A stretch of DNA of 43,579 nucleotides from Tissierellia bacterium (lineage in GTDB: Bacteria > Bacillota > Clostridia > Tissierellales > Sedimentibacteraceae). Below are positions 15,566-24,807 of this stretch, one piece after another. The DNA lies in the NCBI GenBank assembly GCA_012518555.1, contig JAAYRW010000025.1, forward strand, positions 1 through 43,579, written 5' to 3'. Position 1 is the first letter of the stretch. Each line of letters begins with the position of its first letter. Under the pieces are notes generated by a model that saw only the letters and a list, made by a program, of their open reading frames with translations, searched no databases and had not been told where the DNA came from. The position numbers were made by a program, and so were the translations under genes.

Positions 15566-17329
15566 ATGCCCTATAGGTTAGATTCTGATGTTATAAGAAG
15601 AATCGTAGATGAAAACAATATAGTAGATGTAATTGAAGAATACTTACCTTTGAAAAAAGTAGGTGCAAACTTCAGCACAAACTGTCCTTTTCATAAAGAA
15701 AAAACACCTTCATTTGTAGTTTCTCCGGACAAGCAAATATTTCACTGTTTCGGTTGTGGTGAAAGCGGGGACAGCATAAGTTTTATGAGAAAATATAAAA
15801 ACTATAGCTTTGTTGAAGCGGCGGAATATTTGGCTAATAGAGCAGGAATTGTTTTGGAAGAAACTAATAATTCTAATGTAAATCGTGATAAACAGCTGAA
15901 AAATAGATTATATAAAATTAATAGAGACGCAGCTGCTTATTTTTATAAAAATTTACGGATGAATCCCCACATTGTAAAATATTTGTATTCTAGGGAAATT
16001 AATGCAAATGTAATAAAATTGTTTGGAATTGGATATGCTAACAACCAATGGGATAATTTGTTAAAACATTTGGTTAATAAAGGATATACTGAAGAAGATA
16101 TATTAAAAACCGGACTTATTATTAAAAATGAAAAGAGAAATTCATATTATGATAGATTCAGAAACAGAGTAATGTTTCCGATTTTTGACATAAGAAAAAA
16201 AATAATTGGTTTTGGCGGGAGGGTAGTAGATGATTCAGTACCTAAATACTTGAATTCACCGGACAGCCTTATTTTTAATAAAGGTTATAATTTATTCGGA
16301 TTAAATATTGCAAAGGATAATGTAAGAGACAAAAGTTTCATATTAGTAGAAGGCTACATGGATGTAATTAAAATGAATGTATATGGTTATTCAACATCTG
16401 TTGCAGCCCTGGGAACATCCTTAACTGAAAATCAAGTAAAATTGTTAAAAAGATATAGTAAGAATTTTTACATAGCTTTCGATTCTGACAAGGCAGGACA
16501 GATAGCTTCCATAAAAGCAATTAATCTGTTAAAAAGAAATAATTTAAAGGCAAAAGTAATAATAATGCCTGGTGCAAAAGATCCGGATGAATATTTAAAT
16601 AAGTTTGGAAAAGCCAATTTCGACAAATTAATTGAAAATTCATTAGATTATTATAACTTTTTAGAATATCATTTTAAAGAAATTTTAGAAAATTCTAACA
16701 AAGTTGAATATATTAACAAATTTTTTGACAATATAGTAAATGTAAACAGTGAAATTGAAAGAGAATTGATTTTTGAGAGATTATCAATTAAAGTAGGTGT
16801 TTCAAAAGAGTCAATAATAAAAGAATACAATAAGAGAAGTAATAAGCAAAACAAACAAAAGATTTTAGTTAAGACTGCAAAACCTGCAAAACCACCGCAG
16901 GTTAATAAAATTACTACATGCCATGAAGAAGAGCTTATAAAACTTATACTCTTAAACAATGATTTTGCTCTGCAGCTAAATGAGATAGTCAATGAAGATA
17001 CCTTTAAGGACTTAGAATACTATAATATTATAAAAGAGCTATATGAATGTAGAATCAACGATTTAAGTATTGATAGTGAAAGCTTAAAAAAGATTACAAA
17101 GGGAAGCATGGAAGTAAATGGGCAGATTGACGATGTTGATTATGATAATTTAGAGGCTTTATTCAAGGATTGTATTAAAAGACTTAAATTAAAATACTAT
17201 GAAGAGAAAAGGAATTTATTGACCAACAGCTTAAAACAATCAAATAATTTATATAAGAGTAAAGAAATCATGAGTGAAATTTATAGCCTCGCTAAAAAAA
17301 TTAAGTCAACTAAAGAGGAGGTCAACTGA
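15566..17329 (+). CDS. dnaG: DNA primase
   Basis: A 587-residue primase that makes RNA primers with the replicative helicase. N-terminal CHC2 zinc finger ([11 protein letters not shown], then [12 protein letters not shown]), the RNA polymerase core ([19 protein letters not shown]), the TOPRIM domain ([35 protein letters not shown]) and a C-terminal DnaB-interacting region are present. The start ATG 15566 ([10 protein letters not shown]) has GGTGAT upstream and lies just after a strong promoter. It heads the macromolecular synthesis operon, two bases before rpoD. Confidence 0.95.
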   Translation: MPYRLDSDVIRRIVDENNIVDVIEEYLPLKKVGANFSTNCPFHKEKTPSFVVSPDKQIFHCFGCGESGDSISFMRKYKNYSFVEAAEYLANRAGIVLEETNNSNVNRDKQLKNRLYKINRDAAAYFYKNLRMNPHIVKYLYSREINANVIKLFGIGYANNQWDNLLKHLVNKGYTEEDILKTGLIIKNEKRNSYYDRFRNRVMFPIFDIRKKIIGFGGRVVDDSVPKYLNSPDSLIFNKGYNLFGLNIAKDNVRDKSFILVEGYMDVIKMNVYGYSTSVAALGTSLTENQVKLLKRYSKNFYIAFDSDKAGQIASIKAINLLKRNNLKAKVIIMPGAKDPDEYLNKFGKANFDKLIENSLDYYNFLEYHFKEILENSNKVEYINKFFDNIVNVNSEIERELIFERLSIKVGVSKESIIKEYNKRSNKQNKQKILVKTAKPAKPPQVNKITTCHEEELIKLILLNNDFALQLNEIVNEDTFKDLEYYNIIKELYECRINDLSIDSESLKKITKGSMEVNGQIDDVDYDNLEALFKDCIKRLKLKYYEEKRNLLTNSLKQSNNLYKSKEIMSEIYSLAKKIKSTKEEVN

Positions 17330-17331
17330 CG

Positions 17332-18501
17332 ATGAGTGAAAACAAAAAAGCTACTGTACCTTCAGATGAGGAATCAGAAAGAAGTGCAGAAATGCAGCAA
17401 AAGATAGACTCCATCAAGAATAAACTAATTGAAAAAGGTAAAAGAAACGGATTTATAACCTATAAAGAAGTTTTAAAATCATTTGAAAAATTAGATATAA
17501 ATCCCGAGTTTATAGACGATTTTTATAAACAAGCAGAAGATAACGATCTTGAAATTTTAGGATTTCAAGACGATATGATACCTGAAAAAGTTGAAGATGA
17601 CGATGATGATGAAACAAAGGAAGAAACGGAATTTGTTGTAAGCCAGTCTGACGATGATATACTTAAGGGTGTAAATATAGATGACCCTGTAAGAATGTAT
17701 CTTAAAGAAATAGGAAAAGTTGATTTGCTCACAGCCGAAGAAGAAATAGAATTAGCAAAAAGGATGGAGGCTGGGGATGAAGAGGCTAAGAAAGAATTGG
17801 CAGAAGCCAATCTAAGATTAGTTGTAAGTATAGCTAAAAGATACGTTGGGAGGGGTATGTTATTTCTTGATTTGATTCAGGAAGGTAACCTTGGACTTAT
17901 TAAGGCTGTAGAAAAATTCGACTATACTAAAGGTTTTAAGTTCAGTACATATGCAACTTGGTGGATCCGTCAAGCAATAACAAGAGCAATTGCTGACCAG
18001 GCAAGAACTATAAGAATTCCGGTTCACATGGTTGAAACTATTAATAAATTAATTAGAATAAAAAGACAGCTTTTGCAAGAACTTGGAAGAGATGCCACAC
18101 CTGAAGAAATAGCATTAGAAATGGAAATGGAGCCAGACAAGGTAAGGGAAATATTAAAAATAGCCCAGGAGCCTGTATCATTAGAAACCCCTATAGGAGA
18201 AGAAGAAGACAGCCATTTAGGAGACTTTATACCTGATGATGAGGTTCAAGCTCCTGCTGATGTTGCAACATTTACTCTTCTTCGTGAACAGCTTTCAAAT
18301 GTTCTCCATACGCTGACCGATAGGGAACAGAAGGTTCTAAGACTACGTTTTGGTTTAGACGATGGAAGAGCAAGAACCCTAGAAGAAGTAGGTAAAGAAT
18401 TTGATGTGACTAGGGAAAGAATACGTCAAATTGAGGCTAAAGCTTTGAGAAAATTGAGACACCCTAGCAGAAGTAAGAAATTGAAAGATTACTTAGAATA
18501 A
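17332..18501 (+). CDS. rpoD: RNA polymerase primary sigma factor
   Basis: A 389-residue vegetative sigma factor (sigma-A). An acidic N-terminal region 1.1 (residues about 20-100) is followed by region 1.2 ([19 protein letters not shown]), region 2 ([37 protein letters not shown]), region 3 and region 4 with helix-turn-helix [20 protein letters not shown]. All promoter-recognition residues look intact. Co-transcribed with dnaG; a strong terminator follows. Confidence 0.97.
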   Translation: MSENKKATVPSDEESERSAEMQQKIDSIKNKLIEKGKRNGFITYKEVLKSFEKLDINPEFIDDFYKQAEDNDLEILGFQDDMIPEKVEDDDDDETKEETEFVVSQSDDDILKGVNIDDPVRMYLKEIGKVDLLTAEEEIELAKRMEAGDEEAKKELAEANLRLVVSIAKRYVGRGMLFLDLIQEGNLGLIKAVEKFDYTKGFKFSTYATWWIRQAITRAIADQARTIRIPVHMVETINKLIRIKRQLLQELGRDATPEEIALEMEMEPDKVREILKIAQEPVSLETPIGEEEDSHLGDFIPDDEVQAPADVATFTLLREQLSNVLHTLTDREQKVLRLRFGLDDGRARTLEEVGKEFDVTRERIRQIEAKALRKLRHPSRSKKLKDYLE

Positions 18502-18576
18502 AGGATTATTTGATATTCTGAGGGCCTAGCCCGAGGAATCTCATAGGATGAGATTTAGCTGTCTTTCAAAATGAGG

Positions 18577-18602
18577 ATAGGAGGGTAAACCCTCCTATTT
18601 TA
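18577..18602 (+). terminator. terminator of the dnaG-rpoD operon
   Basis: ATAGGAGGG (18577-18585) and CCCTCCTAT (18590-18598) form a perfect nine-pair stem with a four-base TAAA loop, followed by TTTTAA. Confidence 0.8.
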
Positions 18603-18627
18603 ATATTAGGATTAGGTGGGGTAGTAT

Positions 18628-19296
18628 ATGAAGCGGTTAGAAACCATAGTTTCCATGGTGGAAAAATGCAATCTAGTAGCCGATATAGGAACAGATCATG
18701 GATATGTGGCAGAAATGCTGTTAAAAAAAGGAATATGTAAAAAAGTTATAGCAACAGATTTAAGGGAAGGTCCCCTAAACAGAGCCTTAGAACATTTAAC
18801 CAAAGTTAATTTACTAGATAGATGCGAATTAAGACTTGGAAGTGGTTTGACAGTTTTAAATGAAGGAGAGGTAGATGCAATTATTATTGCTGGAATGGGT
18901 GGAGACTTAATTTCAGGAATATTAGAAGAGTCTAAGAATATTGCATTGAAATCTCAATTAATATTACAGCCTATGACGGCGGTTGGTAATTTAAGAAAGT
19001 ATCTTATAAAGAATGGTTTCAAAATAGTTACTGAAAAAATTGTTAAGGAAAATCATTTCTATTTTATTATAAAAGCTGAGAAGGGAATTTCAAAAGAAGA
19101 AGACGAATTTTATTACCAAGTAGGTAGGATTTTAGTAGAAAAAAAAGATCAAACAATGGTAGAATATTTGAAGAAAGTATTAGACACTAACGAAAAAATA
19201 ATCAGAAAGCTTGAAAAAACCGGCAATATTAGCTATACTAAAAAAATAGAAAGATTAGAGAAGAAGAATAAAAGAATAAAGGAATTGATAAAATGA
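18628..19296 (+). CDS. trmK: tRNA (adenine(22)-N(1))-methyltransferase TrmK
   Basis: A 222-residue Rossmann-fold methyltransferase of the COG2384 family that makes m1A22 in tRNA. SAM-binding motif I is VADIGTDHGYVAEMLLKKG (residues about 17-35). Motif II acidic residue is in VIATDLREGPLNRA, and the catalytic-loop motif IIIAGMGGDLISGIL follows. A basic coiled-coil C-terminus is typical. It overlaps the next gene by four bases; the rpoD-trmK-nif3 order is standard in Firmicutes. Confidence 0.93.
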   Translation: MKRLETIVSMVEKCNLVADIGTDHGYVAEMLLKKGICKKVIATDLREGPLNRALEHLTKVNLLDRCELRLGSGLTVLNEGEVDAIIIAGMGGDLISGILEESKNIALKSQLILQPMTAVGNLRKYLIKNGFKIVTEKIVKENHFYFIIKAEKGISKEEDEFYYQVGRILVEKKDQTMVEYLKKVLDTNEKIIRKLEKTGNISYTKKIERLEKKNKRIKELIK

Positions 19297-20069
19297 ACTT
19301 GAATTCTATTATAAATCATTTGGAAAAAGAATTAAAATTAAAGCAACAAGAGTCTTGGGACAACAGTGGATTACAAATAGGAGAAGAAAGCAGCAACACA
19401 AACAAAATTATGTTAACCCTGGACTTGGATATGGAGGCTGTAAAGCTTGCTCTTAAAGAAAATGTTAATTTAATTATAACTCATCATCCCTTTTTTTTCG
19501 GTTCTATAAAAAGAATAGATCTTAATAGCTATGATGGAAAAATTATTAAAGAATTAATAACTAATAATATAAATTTATATAGTATGCACACAAACTATGA
19601 TATGGCCGAAAAAGGCGTAAATGATAATTTAGCCCGTAAGCTTAAAATAAAAGAATACCAAATTCTACATCCTGTCAATATGGATGGAAGCGGCTATGGA
19701 GGAATCGGAGAAATCGATCCTGTAAATATTGTCGATTACGCTAAGAAAGTTAAAGAACTTTTAAAGGCCAATAGTGTTAAATTGTATTGTGATGATTATG
19801 AAAAGAATGTCAAGAGGGTTGCCTTTTGCGGGGGAAGTGGTAGTGAATTTATCCAGGATGCAATCAATTTAAAAGCAGATGTCTATATTACTGGAGATAT
19901 AAAGTATCATCAAGCTCAAACAGCTATGAAAAATAATCTATACCTTATAGATGCTGGACATTTTGATACAGAAATTCATTCTATGGATAAGTTGAAAGAA
20001 GTATTAACAAAAACAAATCTAGAAATAATAATGTATAAAAAAAATACAGTGGCAGAAATGGTAATTTAG
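19293..20069 (+). CDS. Nif3-like dinuclear metal-centre protein (YqfO family)
   Basis: A 258-residue member of the Nif3 family in its short form, lacking the central PII-like insertion of Bacillus YqfO. Metal ligands are visible in NLIITHHPFFFGS, SMHTNYDMAEKGVND and DAGHFDTE. It forms a toroidal hexamer in relatives and is often annotated as GTP cyclohydrolase 1 type 2, but the reaction is unproven. It is translationally coupled to trmK. Confidence 0.92.
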   Translation: MNLNSIINHLEKELKLKQQESWDNSGLQIGEESSNTNKIMLTLDLDMEAVKLALKENVNLIITHHPFFFGSIKRIDLNSYDGKIIKELITNNINLYSMHTNYDMAEKGVNDNLARKLKIKEYQILHPVNMDGSGYGGIGEIDPVNIVDYAKKVKELLKANSVKLYCDDYEKNVKRVAFCGGSGSEFIQDAINLKADVYITGDIKYHQAQTAMKNNLYLIDAGHFDTEIHSMDKLKEVLTKTNLEIIMYKKNTVAEMVI

Positions 20070-20078
20070 AGGGTATAT

Positions 20079-22004
20079 ATGGATAAGAATTTTGAATATA
20101 TGAGAGTAGCTGTAGCGGTGCCTTCTTTAAAGGTGGCAGATCCTATTTACAATGTAAAAGAAATCGCTAAAATTTCTAAAAAAGCAGCAGAGAAAGAAGT
20201 AAAGGTTCTTGTATTTCCGGAGCTAGGTATTACTGGCTATAGTTGTCAGGATCTATTTAATCAAAAACTACTTATAGATGAATGCGAAGTTGCATTAAAT
20301 TACCTATTAGAAGAAACGAAAAATTACAATATTCTTATAGCTGTAGGTATGCCTATTAAAGTTAACAACCAGCTTTTTAACTCCAGTGTAGTTTTAAAAG
20401 AAGGAAGAATATATGGAGTAGTTCCTAAAACATACCTACCTAATTATGATGAACTTTATGAAAAACGATGGTTTACATCTTCAATTGACAAAATTTCAAA
20501 TAGATTGACTTTATGTAAGCAAGAAGTAGCTTTTAGTGAAAATTTATTATTTAAGGACAGACTATCTTCTTTATGTATAGGGATCGAAATAGGAGAGGAT
20601 TTATGGGCAACAATTCCCCCCAGTTCTTACCATGGCTTGTATGGAGCAAATCTAATACTTAATTTAGCAGCTACTAATGAAGTAGTAGGAAAAACATCTT
20701 ATGTAAGGGATTTAGTAAAAATTCAATCGGGTAAATCCATAGCTGCCTATGCCTATGCTTCAGCTGGTGAGGATGAAAGCACTACAGATACTGTTTATTC
20801 CGGACATTGCATAATAAGTGAAAAGGGTAAAATATTAAAAGAAGGTAAATTAATTGATTCTTTTTATTTTGTAGATATTGACTTAGAAAAAATTGAAAAT
20901 GATAAAGCTAAGTATAGTATGAAGATGGAGAAAAAAGATTATCAATATATAAGTTTTGATTTAGGGTCTAATGAAAATACTCCTTTAGAAAGATATATAG
21001 ATAAAAGACCTTTCATACCTTCAAATTCGGAAGCTGATAATAGATGTAGAGAAATATTAAATATACAATCGACGGGATTATATCAAAGGATGAAAAAAAT
21101 TAATTCTAAAAAAGCAATAATCGGTATTTCAGGAGGACTTGATAGTACCCTTGCACTGATTGTAACTGTTGAAGCATTTAAAAAATTGAAAATTCCTACT
21201 TCTAATATAATGGCTGTAACTATGCCTGGATTTGGAACTACAGATAGAACTTACAATAATGCCTATGTAATAATGGAAGAGTTAGGTGTTACTATTAGAG
21301 AAATATCAATAGTAGATGCTTGCATCCAACATTTTAAGGATATTGGCCATAATATTGATCTTCACGATCTAACCTACGAAAATGCTCAGGCAAGAGAAAG
21401 AACACAAATTTTAATGGATCTAGCTAATTTAGAAGGCGGATTAGTAATAGGTACAGGGGACTTATCTGAGTTGGCTTTAGGTTGGTGTACATACAATGGT
21501 GACCATATGTCTATGTATGCTGTTAACACAGGTGTGCCTAAGACTTTAGTAAAATATTTAGTAAAGTGGTATAGTACCGTTGAAACTACAGGTCGGTTGC
21601 AAAAAGCATTAAAGGATGTGTATAATACGCCTGTTAGCCCGGAACTTTTGCCTCCCAGTAAGGAAGGAAATATTATACAGATAACAGAAAATACGGTAGG
21701 TTCTTATGACTTAAATGATTTTTTCCTATATAATACAGTTCGTAACGCTTATAGACCGGAGAAAGTATTTTATTTGGCTAAAATAGCATTTAAGGATGAA
21801 TTTACTGAAGAAGTTATTTTAAATACATTAGTGAATTTTTATAAAAGGTTTTTCACCCAGCAGTTTAAACGTTCTTGTATGCCAGACGGTGTAACGAGAG
21901 GCTCTGTATCATTGTCGCCGAGAAGTAGTTGGAAAATGCCTAGCGATGCATCTTATGAATTATGGATGAAGAAATGTGAGAAACTAAAAGATTTAATGAA
22001 TTAA
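20079..22004 (+). CDS. nadE: NAD+ synthase with glutaminase domain lacking the nucleophilic cysteine
   Basis: A 641-residue two-domain NadE. Residues 1-280 form a nitrilase-type glutaminase domain and residues 320-641 the ATP-dependent synthetase (IIGISGGLDSTLAL, GTGDLSELALGWCTYNGDHM), which adenylates and amidates deamido-NAD. In the glutaminase triad, Glu48 (VFPELGITGYS) and Lys117 (VPKTYLPNYDE) are present. The expected Cys of the EICEDLW motif is Gly172 (EIGEDLW, codon GGA at 20592-20594). The enzyme probably cannot use glutamine and would depend on free ammonia, unless another Cys substitutes. The synthetase half looks complete. Confidence 0.93.
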   Translation: MDKNFEYMRVAVAVPSLKVADPIYNVKEIAKISKKAAEKEVKVLVFPELGITGYSCQDLFNQKLLIDECEVALNYLLEETKNYNILIAVGMPIKVNNQLFNSSVVLKEGRIYGVVPKTYLPNYDELYEKRWFTSSIDKISNRLTLCKQEVAFSENLLFKDRLSSLCIGIEIGEDLWATIPPSSYHGLYGANLILNLAATNEVVGKTSYVRDLVKIQSGKSIAAYAYASAGEDESTTDTVYSGHCIISEKGKILKEGKLIDSFYFVDIDLEKIENDKAKYSMKMEKKDYQYISFDLGSNENTPLERYIDKRPFIPSNSEADNRCREILNIQSTGLYQRMKKINSKKAIIGISGGLDSTLALIVTVEAFKKLKIPTSNIMAVTMPGFGTTDRTYNNAYVIMEELGVTIREISIVDACIQHFKDIGHNIDLHDLTYENAQARERTQILMDLANLEGGLVIGTGDLSELALGWCTYNGDHMSMYAVNTGVPKTLVKYLVKWYSTVETTGRLQKALKDVYNTPVSPELLPPSKEGNIIQITENTVGSYDLNDFFLYNTVRNAYRPEKVFYLAKIAFKDEFTEEVILNTLVNFYKRFFTQQFKRSCMPDGVTRGSVSLSPRSSWKMPSDASYELWMKKCEKLKDLMN

Positions 22005-22022
22005 ATTTGGATAATAATGCAT

Positions 22023-22051
22023 TTGACATTGAAGTTGGAATAATGTAAAAT
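22023..22051 (+). promoter_or_regulatory. sigma-A promoter of rnpB
   Basis: TTGACA (22023-22028), 17-base spacer, TAAAAT (22046-22051); the predicted start falls within a base or two of the first stem of the RNA. Confidence 0.8.
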
Positions 22052-22058
22052 AAATAAA

Positions 22059-22386
22059 GAGTAAATTATACAGTCGCATGGGAAACCATGAGGAAAGTCC
22101 GAGCTCCACAGAGCAGGGTGCCGGGTAATACCCGGTGAGGGTGACCTTAAGGATAGTGCAACAGAAAGATACCGCCCCTAAGGGGTAAGGATGGAAAGGT
22201 GAGGTAAGAGCTCACCAGCAGCTAGGCGACTAGTTGGCTATGTAAACCCCACCCGGAGCAAGACCAAGAAAGGACTATGGAGTGGCTGCTCGTCACAGTC
22301 CAAAAGGTAGGTCGCTAGAGCTTGTCGGTGACGATAAGCCTAGATAGATGACTGTTTAATACAGAACTCGGCTTATGTATTTACTC
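22059..22386 (+). ncRNA. rnpB: RNase P RNA
   Basis: The catalytic RNA that trims tRNA 5' leaders. Terminal stem P1 is formed by GAGTAAAT (22059-22066) and ATTTACTC (22379-22386). The universally conserved GAGGAAAGTCC lies at 22090-22100, ACAGAAA at 22161-22167, AGATAGATGAC near 22343-22353, and CAGAACTCGGCTTA near 22362-22375. The length of about 328 bases is normal. A consensus promoter lies directly upstream and a hairpin with T run downstream. Confidence 0.95.
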
Positions 22387-22403
22387 TCTTAATTGAAAAT
22401 AAA

Positions 22404-22457
22404 GGGGACACATCTCTACTTGCAATGCTTTTGCGGTATGAGGAGTGTCCCTCTTTT
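22404..22457. repeat. REP-like hairpin, copy 3, probable rnpB terminator
   Basis: GGGACAC (22405-22411) pairs exactly with GTGTCCC (22445-22451), with inner CTC/GAG pairing, and runs into CTCTTTT. It shares its GGGACA/TGTCCC arms with the hairpins at 8638 and 23757. It is well placed to end rnpB transcription. Confidence 0.6.
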
Positions 22458-22595
22458 GACGAAAATTAAAATATAAATTGCATTTGTCCTCATTTTGCCC
22501 ACTAAAAAGACTTAAAGAGTAGTTTTTTATTGCAATTAATCACAAAAACATATTTAGTGAATATAATAGTACAGGCTAGGTTAGGGGATGATAGT

Positions 22596-22715
22596 ATGTT
22601 TGGCTCAATAGTACCTTGGTTCGTTCTCGGTGTTGGCTACGGTAAATGCCGGGAAAGAAGAAGAATAAGATGTATTAGAGATAGATATGACCCATGTTGC
22701 AGAAGAAGAAGATAA
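22596..22715 (+). CDS. small Arg/Cys-rich protein, function unknown
   Basis: A 39-residue protein starting at ATG 22596 with AGGGGATG upstream. A short hydrophobic, glycine-containing N-terminus (MFGSIVPWFVLGVGYGK) is followed by a strikingly basic, cysteine-bearing tail (CRERRRIRC, then DPCCRRRR). Of the last 22 residues, 11 are Arg and 4 are Cys. A 14-pair terminator follows 19 bases after the stop, which supports a real transcription unit. The frame is open further upstream but lacks a ribosome site there. I do not recognise it; small Cys/Arg-rich products in spore formers are sometimes coat components, which is only a guess. Confidence 0.5.
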   Translation: MFGSIVPWFVLGVGYGKCRERRRIRCIRDRYDPCCRRRR

Positions 22716-22734
22716 ATACCTTTGTCATTAATAA

Positions 22735-22772
22735 AGCCGAATTACTTTTAATAGTAATTCGGCTTTTATTTA
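22735..22772. terminator. strong terminator between the small gene and ribU, probably bidirectional
   Basis: AAAGCCGAATTACT (22735-22748) and AGTAATTCGGCTTT (22755-22768) form a perfect 14-pair stem with a six-base loop. A T run follows on the + strand, and TTTATTA follows on the - strand, so it can serve both converging genes. Confidence 0.85.
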
Positions 22773-22796
22773 ATTGGTTATTTTTAATTTATGGAT

Positions 22797-23408
22797 TTAT
22801 CTGTGAAGTATAGGTGAAATCCTTTTGTAAATTAATACAACTATGCTGGAAATTACAATACCTTTGAATAGGTTAAAAGGTACTACTGCGAAAAGTATAA
22901 GTGTTTTCAAATCTGTAATTGCCGGATTTATAGCATTACCCATATCTACGAAAGCTTGAATAGGTGCTCCGAATACTTTGGCATATACAGGAATTAACAA
23001 ATAGTAGTTTAAGAAAATTCCTATTATGGCCAATGACAATGTCCCTACAACTAATCCGATTATGGCAGTTTTTATTGATTTATTACGTTTATAAATATAA
23101 CCTGCAGGAACTACGAATGCACATCCTACTGCAAAGTTTCCTAGTTCTCCTACTCCACCTGTAATTGTTCCTTTTAAAACAAAATTAATTAATATCTTAA
23201 CTAATTCGATGGCTGCTCCTGCTGCAGGTCCTAAAGCAAAGGAACCTAGTAGTACCGGTACTTCGCTAAAGTCTAACTGATAAAAAGCCGGGGCAAACCA
23301 TAGGGGGAATTCAAAGAGCATAAGTACTGCTGCAATTGCTCCTAAAACCCCTATTTTTGCTACTGTTTTAGCATTTCCTCTTTCTCTTACTGAAATTTCA
23401 TTTTTCAT
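22797..23408 (-). CDS. ribU: riboflavin transporter RibU (ECF S component)
   Basis: A 203-residue integral membrane substrate-binding (S) component that pairs with an energy-coupling ATPase module encoded elsewhere. It has about five to six hydrophobic segments, including GVLGAIAAVLMLFEFPLWF, VPVLLGSFALGPAAGAAIE and IGLVVGTLSLAIIGIFLNYY, with the RibU-type LDFSEVPVLLGSFALGP motif. The start has AGGAGGAAGTT directly upstream. It is the only - strand gene in the window and is controlled by an FMN riboswitch, which makes riboflavin the likely substrate. Confidence 0.93.
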   Translation of the reverse strand: MKNEISVRERGNAKTVAKIGVLGAIAAVLMLFEFPLWFAPAFYQLDFSEVPVLLGSFALGPAAGAAIELVKILINFVLKGTITGGVGELGNFAVGCAFVVPAGYIYKRNKSIKTAIIGLVVGTLSLAIIGIFLNYYLLIPVYAKVFGAPIQAFVDMGNAINPAITDLKTLILFAVVPFNLFKGIVISSIVVLIYKRISPILHR

Positions 23409-23471
23409 AACTTCCTCCTTGTGCTTAGCACTATTATAAGATTGTCAGAGGTTATAAAGTCAGTTTGACAA

Positions 23472-23498
23472 ATAAAAAACCTCTGAAATCTTCAGAGG
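23472..23498 (-). terminator. FMN riboswitch expression-platform terminator
   Basis: On the - strand CCTCTGAA pairs with TTCAGAGG around a three-base loop (23480-23498), followed by TTTTTTATT. It stands between the aptamer and ribU and would stop transcription when FMN is bound. Confidence 0.75.
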
Positions 23499-23531
23499 CA
23501 TAACTCGAAAAAAATTGCTCACAAATGTAAG

Positions 23532-23645
23532 TAATCTCTTCTTTCATCCAGACTGTACTGTCGGTATTGGATTTGCACCAATTCAACCTTTCGGCTCGCG
23601 GACTTTACCGCCGGTCGGGAATTCAACCCTGCCCTGAAGATGTTT
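23532..23645 (-). promoter_or_regulatory. FMN riboswitch (RFN element)
   Basis: Read on the - strand, the element shows the conserved RFN segments: ATCTTCAGGGCAGGG at the 5' side, GGCGGTAAAGTCCGCGAGC in the core, GGTGCAAATCCAATACC, and CAGTCTGGATGAAAGAAGA at the 3' side. It precedes ribU by about 125 bases with an intervening terminator, so high FMN would switch off uptake. Confidence 0.95.
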
Positions 23646-23653
23646 ACATTTTC

Positions 23654-23681
23654 ATTATATCATATTTTTTGTATTTGTAAA
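23654..23681 (-). promoter_or_regulatory. promoter of the riboswitch-ribU unit
   Basis: On the - strand TTTACA (23681-23676) and TATAAT (23659-23654) are separated by 16 bases, shortly before the RFN aptamer. Confidence 0.6.
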
Positions 23682-23756
23682 GGCTTTTTAAAAAATAAAT
23701 AAAATTTTGACAAATACCTCGATTGTAAAACTTAAGAGGAATGTAACAGGGGTATA

Positions 23757-23812
23757 GGACACACCTCTAAAGTAGGGCAAGTCTATGTGGGTAAAACTTT
23801 ATAGGAATGTCC
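23757..23812. repeat. REP-like hairpin, copy 2
   Basis: Arms at 23757-23773 (GGACACACCTCTAAAGT) and 23796-23812 (ACTTTATAGGAATGTCC) pair except for a two-base internal mismatch and one further mismatch. The sequence before it, with GGAATG then GGGGTATA, resembles the flank of copy 1. It lies in the 480-base gap between ribU and spoIIIAA, which otherwise holds the riboswitch and two promoters. Confidence 0.6.
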
Positions 23813-23822
23813 CTAATTTGTG

Positions 23823-23850
23823 TCATAAAAATTTTTAAACTTAATACTAT
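23823..23850 (+). promoter_or_regulatory. candidate sigma-E promoter of the spoIIIA operon
   Basis: TCATAAA (23823-23829), 13-base spacer, AATACTAT (23843-23850), a partial match to TCATATT and CATACANT. The spoIIIA operon is sigma-E controlled in Bacillus and Clostridium, and the site lies 40 bases before the first gene. Confidence 0.45.
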
Positions 23851-23889
23851 AGATTAAGAGGACAAAGAGGACAAGATAAGGAGAACCCT

Positions 23890-24807
23890 ATGGAAAATAT
23901 ATTAAACTCTTTAAGTGGGAGAATAAATAGGGCTGTTTCTAAGGAGGAGAGTATATTAAAGGAAGCTGTAGAAATACGGCTTCGAATTAACAGTCCTATC
24001 TCAGTAAAAACAAGAAAAAAACATGTGTTTTTAGGCCTTGTAATTAATAAAAAAGATATTGATGAAACAGTGGCTAATTTTACTAAAAACTCTATGCACG
24101 CCTTTGAAAAGGAAATTAATAAGGGTTATATAACTATAGAAGGAGGCCATAGAGTAGGAATAAGCGGAGAATGTATATATGAAAAAGATAGCCTAAAAGG
24201 TTTTAAGAATATAACTTCTCTTAATATTAGAATTGCTAAGGAATTTCCCGGATGTTCTAATAAATATTTAAAGTACTTACTATCTGCTGACAAAAATATT
24301 TACAATACCATAATAATCGGACCTCCTTTGGCGGGAAAAACTACTTTTATAAGAGATATAACTGCAAATTTAAGCGATGGTTTTAATGCCCCTTATTTTG
24401 AGGGATGTGATATTACTTTAATAGATGAAAGAGGGGAAATAAGTGCTGTTTACAATGGAGCACCTCAAATGTATACAGGAAAGAGAACAGATATTTTATC
24501 TCATTGTAGAAAATCAGATGGTTTTTTTATGAGTATAAGGGCTTTAGCACCTAGGGTAATAGTTTCCGATGAATTAGGCTCTATCAAAGACTTTGAAATA
24601 ATTCAATATGCTTTAAAAAGTGGAATTAAAATAATAACTACGGCCCACGGTGCTAACTTAGAAGATCTTAAGAAGAATTTATATTTAAAAAGTATAATTG
24701 AAAAAAATTTCTTTGAAAGAGCATTTATTCTCCATAAACATCCATTAAGGGTAAAGGAAATCTTTGATTTTCAAAGGAATAGGGTGGTGTACGATGATTT
24801 GGATTAA
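23890..24807 (+). CDS. spoIIIAA: stage III sporulation protein AA (ATPase)
   Basis: A 305-residue cytoplasmic ATPase related to type II/IV secretion ATPases, which powers the SpoIIIA-SpoIIQ feeding-tube channel in the mother cell. Walker A GPPLAGKTTFIRDI (about residues 140-153), the DERGEISA box, and the IVSDELGS Walker B-like motif are present. The length matches Bacillus SpoIIIAA (307). First gene of the eight-gene operon; it overlaps spoIIIAB by 14 bases. Confidence 0.96.
   Translation: MENILNSLSGRINRAVSKEESILKEAVEIRLRINSPISVKTRKKHVFLGLVINKKDIDETVANFTKNSMHAFEKEINKGYITIEGGHRVGISGECIYEKDSLKGFKNITSLNIRIAKEFPGCSNKYLKYLLSADKNIYNTIIIGPPLAGKTTFIRDITANLSDGFNAPYFEGCDITLIDERGEISAVYNGAPQMYTGKRTDILSHCRKSDGFFMSIRALAPRVIVSDELGSIKDFEIIQYALKSGIKIITTAHGANLEDLKKNLYLKSIIEKNFFERAFILHKHPLRVKEIFDFQRNRVVYDDLD

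Noticed and set aside
22964-23164. Small + strand frame inside ribU
   Set aside because: It is antisense to a well-recognised membrane protein gene and has no independent support.
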